Below, piece by piece: positions 29,170 through 40,393 of a stretch of DNA of 64,000 bases; position 1 is the first letter of the stretch; each line of letters begins with the position of its first letter. This stretch comes from Lophium mytilinum (Eukaryota; Ascomycota; Dothideomycetes; Mytilinidiales; Mytilinidiaceae). The notes beneath the pieces were generated by a model. It made no database searches. It was not told the origin of the DNA and saw only the letters and a list, made by a program, of their open reading frames with translations. Where the stretch lies: positions 1,495,834-1,559,833 of the forward strand of contig MU004189.1 in assembly GCA_010093605.1 (NCBI GenBank), written 5' to 3'. Both the position numbers and the translations under genes were made by a program.

Positions 29170-30720
29170 ATGACTGACGACGCTCTGGCTTCACCTACCG
29201 TCGAAAGACCCTCTTCGCCTTCACCATGGGTCTCGCCCTCACTTGCAATAGGAGCATGCCCTCCACTGGACCGCTCGATTTCGACAGCATCCTCGGTTTC
29301 CTCCGTCTCAGGTCGATCCTCCAGCTCGCGCCTTTCCGATAGCGGCTTACCGGGCAGGCGGCGGGGCTACATGCGACCCGAAGGCACAAAATTCGCAGAC
29401 TCGGCCAGGCATCGAGAGAGCGTTCAGAACCTAGGCACCATTGCGCATCTGCAGTACTATTTTGCGCGAACGGGCTTGCTGGATGGGAAAGGGGCACAAC
29501 TGGCCAAGGCACGGAAGTCTGGAGGTGGAAGCGGCTCCGAGTCGCCGTCTGGTGCGGTGGAGAGCATGTCTCCTCTGACCATGCTCTCGGATAGGGATGC
29601 GGCATTCGATAGGTCGGAGCTTCTGCTGGGTGACTCGCAGAGTGGCGACGGGCTTGTGGAGAGCCCAATTGACCAAGAAGACGGCTCGAGCAGCTGGGGC
29701 GATTATCAAGAGCCGATGATGCTCCCTCCGACTGTGAGCACGTACAAAAACACGCCTGTTTACGTCCCGCCGCCACCAGATATGGTGGTCTTGAGAAGGG
29801 AACTACGCGAAGCTATGGAAGACGCACTGCAGCTACTAAAAGAGCTGGACAAGGCCAGCGGAGGGGATAAAGATGGTGCTACCGCAGGCGCTGCTGTGGA
29901 GACGGAAACACAAGGGTGGTACGAGATACAGGGCCTGCATTTCCTCGACATTGTCACACTTGCTATCCGAGCCGCCAAAAATTATTACACCGCGCATGAA
30001 CAGCCGCAACGTTTATATTCGATCAAGTCTGAGCGACAGATCCGGAAGGAACTGTACGAAGTTCTAGATATCCTAAAGCGCATAGCCACACGCAATTTCG
30101 CAGGGGGCATCAAACCCTCCGAGCGGGAGGCGATCTTGACATGGGCGTCGGGGATTGGTAGGCTTCTCGACACGGAAGAAGAGAGGGAGAGGGTTGAGAT
30201 CGAGCAGCGCGAGAAGTGGCGCTGGCGAGAAGGTAATTGGAGCGGCAAGGAGCGAGATCGAGAGTTGCTCTTCCTGCGTTCTTTCGACCCCGATTCTGAG
30301 GAGCTTCCAGACTGGACAGAGCCAACAGAGGGAGCTGAATTGCCGACTCCGTTCCTCAATTCACTGCAGAATGGCTTACGTCTCGTCCATCTCCACAACG
30401 CGCTGGTCAAGAAGTCCCGCCGGCAGTTCGAGGAGATCAAGCATTACCACACAGACACAGCCAAACCATACCGATGTGCAGACAATCTGCGATACTGGAT
30501 CAAGGCTGCCCAGCTGAGATGGGACGTCAAGCTTGACCTACTCGACGTAGACGTAATGGCTGTGGTACACGGCGACGACGCAGCAGCATGGAGGAAATTT
30601 GACGAGGCTGTTCTCAAGTGGTGCAAAGGTGTACGAGAAGAGATCATCACAGAGTGGCAAGAGCACAGAAAGGCCTCGCAGTCGAAAACTCCCACGCTTC
30701 GGACCTCGTTTGCAGCATAG
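29170..30720 (+). CDS. Conserved-looking protein of unknown function
   Basis: Intronless gene of 516 residues if started at MTDDALASPTVERPSSPSPW; an open extension to 28849 is GC-rich leader-like. Residues 1-200 are Ser-rich and disordered (STASSVSSVSGRSSSSRLS). From about residue 205 the protein is helical and folded-looking: MVVLRRELREAMEDALQLLK, GLHFLDIVTLAIRAAKNYYT, then KSERQIRKELYEVLDILKRI. The C-terminal 130 residues contain LPTPFLNSLQNGLRLVHLHN, PYRCADNLRYWIKAAQLRWD and WRKFDEAVLKWCKGVREEI, which have the look of a conserved domain. The NGLRLVHLHN stretch faintly recalls calponin-homology helices, but I do not claim membership. Likely cytoplasmic; no signal peptide or membrane segment. 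Confidence 0.8.
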   Translation: MTDDALASPTVERPSSPSPWVSPSLAIGACPPLDRSISTASSVSSVSGRSSSSRLSDSGLPGRRRGYMRPEGTKFADSARHRESVQNLGTIAHLQYYFARTGLLDGKGAQLAKARKSGGGSGSESPSGAVESMSPLTMLSDRDAAFDRSELLLGDSQSGDGLVESPIDQEDGSSSWGDYQEPMMLPPTVSTYKNTPVYVPPPPDMVVLRRELREAMEDALQLLKELDKASGGDKDGATAGAAVETETQGWYEIQGLHFLDIVTLAIRAAKNYYTAHEQPQRLYSIKSERQIRKELYEVLDILKRIATRNFAGGIKPSEREAILTWASGIGRLLDTEEERERVEIEQREKWRWREGNWSGKERDRELLFLRSFDPDSEELPDWTEPTEGAELPTPFLNSLQNGLRLVHLHNALVKKSRRQFEEIKHYHTDTAKPYRCADNLRYWIKAAQLRWDVKLDLLDVDVMAVVHGDDAAAWRKFDEAVLKWCKGVREEIITEWQEHRKASQSKTPTLRTSFAA

Positions 30721-31982
30721 AGGTGGCTGGTTTGAGACCCCACCCCATGTGCGTATTACCCTTCTGGGAGTCTCAGTACGACGTTATTCGACCGCAACGA
30801 CTATCGGTTGGCCTGCATGGCGGGCTGAGGTACAAGCCGGGGTTTGAGCACAGTGGAGGCATCGCAGCGGGCGTTGTTCTATCTTTTCTTCCCAGACATT
30901 TGTCTGATGACAGAGGCATTTGCCGTTTATTAGCACCCACAGTTTGAAGATACCCCTAACAGCATCTTATTTACATAGCGCGGACGGAACAGTCTCCAAT
31001 CAATCTTAATGCCAGAGAAAGGCAAAATGAATCAGAATGGACCGCGGCGTGCCCAGTGCTGTGAACCATACCGCACTCCCATATCAACTCCTCATGCAAG
31101 GTGCGGTGGCGGCGATCATGGCATGGAGCCACCCCCTGGTTCGTGCAGCGGGCTGCTGTCCGTCTGCCCATGATCGAGTCTCAGCGGGCGGAGGGACGGC
31201 AGCGTTGACAGGCCTGCAGAGTATACAGTGTTGTCGCGAACGTGTTGTTCTTATGCAGCTCCGGAGTGATACTGTTGGCTCTTGTTGGCTCTTGTTTATG
31301 TCCGCTGGTATTCTACAAGGAAGGACCTTATTCGTCAAACGCGAGCGCGTCTCTAGGCCGGTAGACCCTTGAAATCTCCGGAGGTCACGGGTCTGCTAAA
31401 CTGCCTCACTTAGCGTGCGTTCTGAGAGGTTGTGCAGCAGTAGCGTGGGGCAGTATAGAGGGCGTTGCAGTCGTCGATTCGAGTATCATAGGAGAAACGC
31501 TGCTTCTCTAGACCAGGTTATAGTCTCATAGCCTCCTTATACGTGTGCCTACGGTATACATATGTGAGAGCTTCTAGCCTACAACGAATCCAAATAGCGC
31601 CTGCCAGATAGGTGGTGTAGATTGACGGTTCGCAACGGCACTACGGCACCTCTAGAGCGTCACCGTACTGTAGTACGAATTGTCTCGCGCGGTCTCATAT
31701 TAAGCTGAAGGATCCCCTTCACATCTTTCAACGCGAGACTTGCTCATCATTGTCGGGTTGCTGGCATGAATTCCAAAAGAATTTACTACGAAACCGCGCA
31801 TCATCGTGCCCTCCACTAAACCGTGTGGCTGCTGGCGAAGTTGTGCACGCCAAGCTTGCCCATTTTACAGACTCCCGATTCCTGGAGGGCTGCCTGTTCG
31901 CTGCGCAACGCTGTTATTATCCCCGACCTCCTCCTTCACCTATCCATTCACTCCTGTACCTCAGCAGAGCCCGCGCTCCCCC
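30721..31982. other. Intergenic region, no gene seen
   Basis: About 1.26 kb between two plus-strand genes. Short frames on both strands lack motifs. A 10-base direct repeat (TTGGCTCTTG twice) occurs near 31275. The end of the interval is open in the Kar9 frame (31806-31982) but low in conservation signals, so it is read as leader. Confidence 0.45.
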
Positions 31983-34900
31983 ATGACGGGCAGCCCGGAC
32001 TCCACCCATCTCCTCTCCCCCAATACACCACCTCGCCCGACTACTGCGCCGTCCATCTCCGATGCCAACCAAGCGAAGCCAGCTGTTCGACCTCACTCCC
32101 ACATAGGCTCTCTCACCACATCCCCGCCCGCTCGGACGCCAACCACCCTTAACGAGCCTGCACTAGACGGCCTCTTCGTCTCTCGCAAAGCCTCCCCCGG
32201 CCTATTGGCCCGCATGAAACTGCTGAACCAGCAAAAGAGCCGCGTTGTCTCGTCGCCCATATTCGGACAGGATAAAATTGGAAAGATCCCAGAGAGCCAG
32301 CTGCGGGAGCTGGACATCCTGCACAATAGGGACGGCTCCATTCGCATCCAGCGCCTGGGACGTGCTTGGACTGGTATCGGGCCCAACCCGTACCTAGAGC
32401 CTCAACACACCGGCGACAGCCAGCCGGCAATGGATCAAGACCCGTCGCCCGGCTTCGACAGCGACCACTCTTCTGTTATCAGCACCAGTGATCGCGTCGT
32501 GCCTTCGGACTCAGAACAGGATGATACTCCAGACACACTAGGCGAGGATACGCAAAAGTACCGTCTGCCGGACATCACCAAGACGAAGAGCCTTTCGCAG
32601 TCAATCACTGAGACGCAGTCAATTGCCGAGACCCAGAACAACTCGGAGCAGGATGAGCCTGGGCCCACTCCTCCGCCAAAAGACACACCCGTCACTCAAG
32701 CGCAGAGCCTCGATGGCACTGAGACGGAGGAACAAATAGACGTTGCGTCGTACTTCACGCGTCGCAGCCACATCGCCCGTGCAGCCTCCATCTACACCCT
32801 CTCCCGCGTATCCTTTACAAACCAAATACAGCAATTAACTTCCATCTCCCTCCCACCCGCCGCCTCCCTCTCCTCCAGCATCTCCGCCATCCCTACTTCA
32901 ACCGCCGCCGGAAGGGCCTTGCATGATGCAGCAGGACAAATAAGACTATGGATGACCAAAGCGTCCGAAGTTCTCAATGGACTAGATGCAGAAGACGACG
33001 TCGAATGGGCTGCCGCTGCAGGGCGAGAAGGTCTCGCCGAGGTGGATATTGCAATTGGTCGGTTTGAAAGTTTAGTCAACGTCTACATCACCGCCATCGA
33101 GGAACTGCAATCCAGATCAGATATTGCAAGCCTGCCTGCAAAGGCCTTGCAAGGGCTCATGGCACAAATGGACGAGGTAGTTCGTGACTGGAATAAGATT
33201 AAAAAGACGCTGAAAGAAATTAAGAGCCAAGTTGAGATTGCAATGGAATGGGAAGAGCTGTGGAACGTCGTCTTGGGAGAGATTGGTCTCGAGATTGAGA
33301 ACTTGAGCCGGCTGGTCTTTGAGATGGAGGAACGTCGACACCGAGCAATCACCGAGTCTGTCTCTGAGTCTGCTGAGAAGTTCGACATTGCCGAATTGGA
33401 GACCATCGTCGAAGAGACCCCTCGACAAATCAAGACGAGTAACCGATTCAGTCTTCCTCCTACCTTCTCAGTCAGCTCCCCCATCTCGCCAATTCCGCAG
33501 ATGGAGCAAGAAAGCTCAAAGTTGCTCGCTTTATTCGCCCGTATGCAACCACTACGAGCCTCTCTCGATTTTCTCCCCATGCGACTCGCTTCCTTTCAGA
33601 ATCGGGGTATCAAGGTGTTCCCCACAGCTTGCGATGATCTCAACCGGCGCAAAGAAATATTGGAGGCCCAAGAGAAGCAACTGGAGGCCGATGCCGATGC
33701 ACTACGACAAGAACTTGGCGAAGACAAATGGGTACACAGTTTCAGGCAAGCAGGCAGTAAGGCACTTGCTATGTGGACGTCACTCACAAAGAGTGTCCAA
33801 AAAGTACGACAGGCTATCGATGAGCAGGACGATGAAAAATTGGCTAGTAGGATCTCTGCTTATAACGACAAAAAGGAGCATTACCCGCCATCGATGAGGA
33901 GAGTGTTGGAGCTTATTGATATCGAAATGAGAAACCGTTCCACCGTGAACGGTGAGATCTTAAGGATTCAACAAGACGTCCGGCAGAAGGTCACAGAGAG
34001 CGAGAGAGAGATTCAAGAGATTGACTCAGTTCTTGACTACTTTCACTCTAACAAGGCATTGCGAGACTCGGTGTCTACGGTCTTTTCAGGCCGAACAGAG
34101 ATGTCTGGAAGTGCAATCGACACTCCAGGCAGCTCGCCAGCATCTTCAGTCATACTTATGAGCCGCAAGGGCAGCGAGAATGGCCCTCAGACGCCCAACG
34201 CCGGGAGGAAATCCCGTCAAGGAAGCACAGCGAGCAGTGCGAAGTCGGTACCCTCAAACAGGAGGTATTCAAGCCTACCGACGAGCGTCAGCGGTGTAAG
34301 TCACATTCCTCGCCACTCCCTAGGTTCACGACTCGAGTCGATGTCTATATCCCCTTCTCGTGGGAGCTCGCACACTCCTTCTGTGCACTCCAATACATCC
34401 CGATCTGACAGGTCGGATGGTACAAAGCCCCGCTGGAATGCGTCTGTCAACATGAACGACACGGTCGTGGGACACAACTTCAAGCCTCTTTCGGCGACCA
34501 CCCCATCGCCCCATCGAAAGTCTTCAGCCATGCTTCGGTCGATGTCGACACAATCTGCGATTCCCGTCCGCAGTCCGCTGAGTCAATCGACGGCGTCACC
34601 CCCTCCTTCGAAAGCCCCTCGACCTACTTCTACTACGCCTTCTCAACGGCCGTCTGCCAGTAAGCGCACCTCCTTCATCCAGGCTCCCTCGACCCCATCA
34701 CGGGTATCTGCTCCCCGCACGAGCTCGGCGTCGAAACTGTCGGCCAGTGTCACACAATCTGGTCGCCGCGTTAGTCCGATGCCAGAGGAGCACGACGAGA
34801 ACGACACGGTCGAAGAAAGCCCAACGACTCGGCCCAAACTCGCAAGACCATCGAGCTCGATGAACGGACGGAGGAGCAGCCTGCTGCCGCAACCCAAAAC

Positions 34901-35042
34901 CCGACCCATCAGCGAACGTGTTGTCAGCACCGGCGGCCGCGAGAGTCGTGTTGGTGGTGCAGGACGTGAGAGCCGCGTTGGCGGCAGGATGTCTAGCATG
35001 GGCAACAATGCCGGTGAAGATCGACCGCGGTGGAAGGGCTAG
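31983..35042 (+). CDS. KAR9: Karyogamy/spindle-positioning protein Kar9
   Basis: Intronless gene; started at MTGSPDSTHLLSPNTPPRP it gives 1019 residues. The folded Kar9 domain begins near residue 249 (IDVASYFTRRSHIARAASIY) and continues through helical, spectrin-like stretches to about residue 690. These include VDIAIGRFESLVNVYITAIE and MAQMDEVVRDWNKIKKTLKE. The remaining C-terminal third is Ser/Pro/Arg-rich and disordered. Kar9 links cytoplasmic microtubule plus ends, via the EB1 protein Bim1, to type V myosin and actin for spindle orientation. Candidate EB1-binding S-x-I-P motifs appear as SAIP near residue 299, SPIP near 501 and SAIP near 858 (QSAIPVRSP); the last lies in the basic disordered tail where such motifs work. 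The family call rests on the domain pattern; sequence identity to yeast is normally low. Confidence 0.82.
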   Translation: MTGSPDSTHLLSPNTPPRPTTAPSISDANQAKPAVRPHSHIGSLTTSPPARTPTTLNEPALDGLFVSRKASPGLLARMKLLNQQKSRVVSSPIFGQDKIGKIPESQLRELDILHNRDGSIRIQRLGRAWTGIGPNPYLEPQHTGDSQPAMDQDPSPGFDSDHSSVISTSDRVVPSDSEQDDTPDTLGEDTQKYRLPDITKTKSLSQSITETQSIAETQNNSEQDEPGPTPPPKDTPVTQAQSLDGTETEEQIDVASYFTRRSHIARAASIYTLSRVSFTNQIQQLTSISLPPAASLSSSISAIPTSTAAGRALHDAAGQIRLWMTKASEVLNGLDAEDDVEWAAAAGREGLAEVDIAIGRFESLVNVYITAIEELQSRSDIASLPAKALQGLMAQMDEVVRDWNKIKKTLKEIKSQVEIAMEWEELWNVVLGEIGLEIENLSRLVFEMEERRHRAITESVSESAEKFDIAELETIVEETPRQIKTSNRFSLPPTFSVSSPISPIPQMEQESSKLLALFARMQPLRASLDFLPMRLASFQNRGIKVFPTACDDLNRRKEILEAQEKQLEADADALRQELGEDKWVHSFRQAGSKALAMWTSLTKSVQKVRQAIDEQDDEKLASRISAYNDKKEHYPPSMRRVLELIDIEMRNRSTVNGEILRIQQDVRQKVTESEREIQEIDSVLDYFHSNKALRDSVSTVFSGRTEMSGSAIDTPGSSPASSVILMSRKGSENGPQTPNAGRKSRQGSTASSAKSVPSNRRYSSLPTSVSGVSHIPRHSLGSRLESMSISPSRGSSHTPSVHSNTSRSDRSDGTKPRWNASVNMNDTVVGHNFKPLSATTPSPHRKSSAMLRSMSTQSAIPVRSPLSQSTASPPPSKAPRPTSTTPSQRPSASKRTSFIQAPSTPSRVSAPRTSSASKLSASVTQSGRRVSPMPEEHDENDTVEESPTTRPKLARPSSSMNGRRSSLLPQPKTRPISERVVSTGGRESRVGGAGRESRVGGRMSSMGNNAGEDRPRWKG

Positions 35043-37073
35043 ATGGTACGGATGCTATAGTACTGTTGGTACTGTAAGCTGTTCCGTTCTGTTCTGCTCT
35101 GTCCGCCCTGTAGTTGTACGCGCAAAACGAAACGTGGTTGGACGTGTTTCTTCTGGCTGTGGTGATGTATACCCAGACTACTCGTTCTAATACCCTCTTA
35201 CGCTTGCTCCTCTCCCTCTCCATCTCCATCTCTGCTCTTCTTGTTGCGTTTGGCGAATGTGGAGCGTTCTCGTCTCATCTCATATCGTCCATTTGTCTGT
35301 TCGGCGCTCGGAGTTGGCATGTCATGGCCTGGAGGTGGCCGGGTATGCTATGTGCTGGAGCGTCGTGGTTTTGCGAAATGCCTTATATGGCTATTCTTCT
35401 CTTCTTTCTTCCATTTCGGTGGACTCTTTTCGAGGATTACTTCGTTTCGATGTGGATACTTGGGGCGAGGATAGCATTTCTGCCTATGGAAGAAAAGGGG
35501 GTTGTGGTTGTGTTCAGCCATATCAGGGGGCGAGACATGTTAGGGATCAGATATTTTGCCAGACGGGAACCACTAGGTATGGGAGATATTGGGACATGTG
35601 TTTGTCGGTCTGGGATTAGGTAGCGTGATAGTTTGGTGGTGGCATTTAGTTAGCTAGACTACCTATACTATCTACAAGCATCGTCAATACTTCGAGTCGT
35701 TCATGTGATAGTCTCCGAGGAAGTCTTGGAAGTAGATACCTATCGACTGCCGAACTCCAGCTTGCCACGACAACTTCCGGCTATCTACCTATCCGCTGCA
35801 AGCTGCACACCCCCAAATTCACAGCCTCGCATCTCTCTAACCGACATGACTATCCCATCCTACCTACAACCGAAGTTCGTTTAAGCACTCAGCCATCGAT
35901 CGCCAAACCGCGGAAGTTAAACAACCCGCGCCACAGCTGCACCGCCACAGGCCGCCACACCTCGCTTCCCGCGGCTCCACCCTGTCAGATGAAAGTGGGT
36001 CGAGGAATCACGGTATCGGTCAATACTTCGTACGTATATGCTTAGGCGCGTTATTGAACGCGTCAGGTGGAGGCAAGCCCTTAATGAATCGATCGTGCTA
36101 CTGCACGGCGGGTAGACTATTGGCATTGAGGGGGACGGGTTGAGGGTGTGCACTACTATCCCGAGGCCTCGGGGGAGGGTGTGAAGGTGGACGTGGTTTT
36201 TGGCTCAGGAACCGAACCCACTTTCTGCTCGATTCCAAGGCCCCCGGACTGGGCCACAGGGCCAACGGAGAAGCCGTTATCGCGTCCAGGAATGACGGGC
36301 TCTTGCAAGCGAGGCGCACAAGGGCTGGTTGGGTAAATGGGAGGACTCCGTAGCTGGCGCAATCTTCACCAATCCCATCTCTTGCTGCGAAATACCGGTC
36401 TTTAAATTGCCATGCTTCTGACGTCTGCACCGCGGCTCCCTGACAGTTGTCAACCGCCGGCGCAACGCCCGCATGGATTCGCTGTGGGGAGCAGCCAGTC
36501 GCCGACGCCGTCGAGCGGCTCCTGGCTCGAAGCGGCAAGGGGCCGTGGAAAGATCGTTGCCGGTTTGGGCGGTGGGTATGACGTGAAGGGTGTAGAGCGC
36601 AATCAACCCACGACGGGGGCACGAGCAGGGAATCGGGGCTAAGTGATAATAGTGAGTTGCTGCTGCGGCTTGGATGCCTTATTTTTCTGCCTTCTGCAGT
36701 TGTTGTTCTTGTTGTTAGGTCAGTCCGTCACGTTTGATTTCTCAAGGACTCGAGACCACGTATTCCTCAATTCCCAACGAGGCGATCCCAATTGCGGGCG
36801 GAAGCGCCACATTTCTATTCTCGGCCCAGACTACCAAGACACGAGTGGCGAGTGACTGATCCATCCCGTGGTGATCTGGTGCTCCGCGATCCCGCCTCCG
36901 AGCTTTATGCTACCGTTTCACGCGACGCTTCCTGAGTCCACAAAGTCTCTGTCCTCTCGTTTTCTACACCTTTCACCGTCGCTATTGAGAGCTTCACTCG
37001 CTTGATAAACTGAGGAGCTCGAATTCCTGGAGGTTTAATATTAAAACAAAGTCGCGTTGAACGCCCCATCACT
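35043..37073. other. Intergenic region, no supported gene
   Basis: Two kilobases between Kar9 and the Kelch protein gene. Overlapping plus frames at 35114-35623 give hydrophobic but unconserved sequence and probably represent the Kar9 3' UTR. Frames around 36098-36640 occur on both strands and are GC-driven. Nothing supports a gene. Confidence 0.45.
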
Positions 37074-39816
37074 ATGGCGCAGCCCACCGCTGCGTACCCG
37101 GATAATTCTTCGAGCATGAAGACTGGAACCGTAGAACAGCCAACCCGCCGCCGCTCCGTTTTCATGGAAGTCGGCCTCGTCGACGAAGAGGCCTTCGCCG
37201 CGGAACGCAGACCCCATACCCCGACTCTCATACCAAACCCATCGCCAAAACGCTCGCGCCCAGCCCTGAAAGTACGCTTTCGCAGCGAAGCCGATATCTT
37301 CGGCCACAACAAGGACGAGGACGCAGAAACAAACACCGATTCTGAAGCAGAGGCCGAAGTGGGAGACTATGACTCGCTGGCAACGACGACGCTGAGCTCG
37401 GTCCCAGAGACCGGAAAGACATATTCCCGGCTGTATCGACTAGGCATTCTCGCGTTTGTGCTGGCTGTACTGCTGCCGTTACTGCAGGGGAACTCTGTGA
37501 CCGGAGCGAGTGAGCGGACGCTGTTTGGGGCGAGGGGAGGCGTCATCCCGAGGCATGATAGTGAGATTGTGGTGGAGGATGGGTTCGTAAAAAGGGAGGA
37601 TAGTCCCACGACGGTTTGCAAAAGATGGAGCCACCAATGTGAGCATGATAGGAATTGGAATTGAGAGGAAGCTGGGCTAACTCAGGGTAGCTGCTATTGT
37701 CAATGGAACGCTCTACATATACGGCGGGCGGGTGACTACTGATGCCCAGCAGACCGATAATACATGGAGTATGTTCATGATCTTCCCTCAAATATACTCT
37801 TGGAAACATGGCTAATTGCGGTCTCTTAGCGAACGACTTCCTGACCCTGGACCTAACTAAGTCATGGCAAATCGGGTCTCCCTCTCTAACAGGCCTGGCT
37901 CAACCTTCCGGACCACCAGCTGTTGCGAACGGCTATCTCTGGAACTCTCTCAATTCTCTGTTTCTCTACGGCGGCGAGTTCTCAGACACCCCCGTCGAAA
38001 CCCCGACTGCGTTCTCGACGTGGGAATACGATATCCCCTCATCTACCTGGAAGGAACACACCAGCCCTAAGAGTTCTGGCGGCAAGAACGCTGAAGGCGA
38101 TGGTCAGGCTATCCAGCGCGCAGCTGAAGGTGCTGGCTTTGGCGTCTCAGCCTTGGGAAGAGGATGGTACTTCGGCGGCCATTTGGATTACCTCACCACC
38201 GAAGGATGGAGCATTGATGTCGCGCGGGTGTATTTAAGGAGCTTAGTTGAATTCACTTTCCCGGGATATTCGAATGATGCTGTCACGAGTCTTGAGAACG
38301 GCAAGACGGCTGGGGAGGAGGGAGTGTATCGGAACATTACAGAAGGTGGATTGCAAGACGAGGCGGGTTTCACTGAAAGAGCCGATGGGTTGTTGCTTTA
38401 CGTCCCTGGTTTCGGAGCTGAGGGTATCTTGCTCGGACTCACTGGGGGTACTAATGCGACCTTTGTGAGTATGAGAAGCAGATGATGTGGTGCAAATGCT
38501 AAGAACATGCAGACCCAAATGAACGTCATTGATGTTTATGATATCGCCAATTCAACGTGGTATAAGCAACCTACAAGTGGGAAGACGCCGGAGTACAGGG
38601 TCAACCCGTGTGCTGTAGTTGCAGCCGCTGCTGAGTAAGTCACTGATACTTTCATATGAATCATCCCCATGTTTCCCTTCTACTTTCTGGTAATAATTGA
38701 CTAACCCCCTTTAGTGGCTCCTCCTACAACATCCACATGTTCGGCGGCCAAAACCTCCAACCCTACAAAGAGCAAACCCAATACAACGACACGTGGATCC
38801 TCTCCATCCCCTCCTTCACCTGGATCCCGGTCGACACCTCCTCGCAAGCCGTCCCCTACTCCCGCGCCGGCCACAGCTGCAACGTCTGGGACGGCCAAAT
38901 GATCGTGGTTGGCGGCTATGTCGGACAAGATCTCTCTTGCGACTCCCCCGGCATCTACGTCTTCAACATGTCCTCCCTCGAATGGGGAACTCAATTCACC
39001 GCCCTGACCGGCGACGCCGCCACAAAGGCCTGGTCTGGCGGCGGAGACGGCGACGCCTCCAACCCGCTCAGCCAGCAGGGCAACCAGCGCGGCTTCAACG
39101 CCTCCTCCGGTCTCGAAGGCTCCTACGGCTACCAAGTCCCCGCTGTCGTGCAATCCATCATCGGCGGCAACGCGACAGGTGGCGCAACGCTCACGGCGCC
39201 CGTCCAGACTCCCACCGCCGGTCCCTTAGCCACCGGCAAACCAATCACCTACACGATCACCGGCGCAAACGGCGCAACCGTCACCACAACCGCTGCCCCG
39301 GTTGCCGCGGCAGCAGGGAAGAGCGGGCCAAACATCGGTGCTATCATCGCTGGGGTCATCGCGGGCGTCTTCGCAGTCATCGCGGCGTACTTCGCGTTCT
39401 GTGCGTGGGTCTACCGCAAGCGTGTCATGTTGTGGAAGGACCACGCGCAGATGGCGCAGCGGCAGAACGAGAAGAACGACACCGTAGCTGCGGGTGCAGC
39501 CCTAATCCCACCGAGCAGCTCTGGGGCCGGGGGACGGAGAAGCGGGAATGGGAGCGCGAAAGTTAGTAGCGAGAGGCCGCCGGGGAGTCTGGCGGGGAGT
39601 GGGGTGGTTACGGGATCTAGTGGGGCGGCGACGGGGAGCTCGGGGGTGGATGGGATTGGGCCTGTTGGAACTGGAGGTGGGGGCAGTCTGGAGAGGAGGA
39701 GTAGTGCGGAGAGTAGTACGGAGGATTTGCTTATGGGGCAGGAGCCGACGTTTTGGGGCACGAGGGGTGTTTTGCTGAATCCGAGGAGGAGTTTGAGGGT
39801 TATTAATCGCGATTAG
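37074..39816 (+). CDS. Kelch-repeat membrane protein
   Basis: Five exons (37074-37638, 37691-37768, 37830-38464, 38513-38634, 38715-39816) give 833 residues with all joins in frame. An acidic cytoplasmic N terminus is followed by a membrane helix near residues 123-142 (LGILAFVLAVLLPLLQG). Kelch repeats then form a beta-propeller: GTLYIYGGRVTTDAQQTDNTW, LNSLFLYGGEFSDTP, YNIHMFGGQNLQPY, GQMIVVGGYVGQD. Paired Gly residues and spaced Tyr/Trp are typical. A second helix near residues 675-700 (IIAGVIAGVFAVIAAYFAF) precedes a basic segment and a Ser/Gly-rich cytoplasmic tail. The predicted layout puts the propeller in the lumen or outside the cell. Similar proteins are common in moulds; a cell-end or cell-wall role is inference. 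Confidence 0.87.
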
Positions 39817-40393
39817 GGGGTGTGAGTTTGTCATTTTGGATTACCCGAGTATTTTGGATGGTTGGTCGTTATAGCGATTTACGAGTAATGGAATGTTTTG
39901 AAGTGAGTAAGACGCAATGGCGAGAGGTGATGTGTTGGGACATAACTTCGAAAGTGTGAATTACGCGTCAATCTGAAGTACGCCTAGGTTAAGTTGACGT
40001 TGCCGACCTTCGAACTCGTAAGAAATTGATGGGTGAACCGTCAAAGTTCTCATTTACTACCCTCGTTAGTTCAATCTTCCACGTATTGAAACATAACTTC
40101 ACACGGTTTTGCTTCTCAGACTAGTGATATTTTAAGTCATGATTGAATCTAATATAGAGACTGTACTTTCTTCTGCTTGAATGAACTCTTTTTTCCAATC
40201 AGAATTTCTCTATCAATTTGATCTTGAGTAGTAATGTGTATGAGGTTGTGATACGTAGTAGGTTGTGATCGAAGGATTGTGGCTGTGAAAAGCTCCCCGC
40301 AAGTGTGGCTTCGCCGAAACTAACGGTGTTCCAGCTAGGTAGGTATCCAAACTCTCCCTCGACAACATCCTCACAAAGCAACAGCAATTCACG
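39817..40393. other. Intergenic, AIP1 promoter region
   Basis: About 580 bp between the Kelch gene stop and the AIP1 start. AT-rich; no motif named. Confidence 0.4.

Noticed and set aside
35114-35623. 169-codon hydrophobic plus-strand frame after Kar9
   Set aside because: It starts about 70 bases after the Kar9 stop, overlaps other open frames, and its Trp/Phe/Leu-rich sequence looks like translated 3' UTR; no family signature.
36098-36622. 174-codon minus-strand frame
   Set aside because: Pro/Arg/Ser-rich translation with mirrored frames on the other strand; no motif or splice support.
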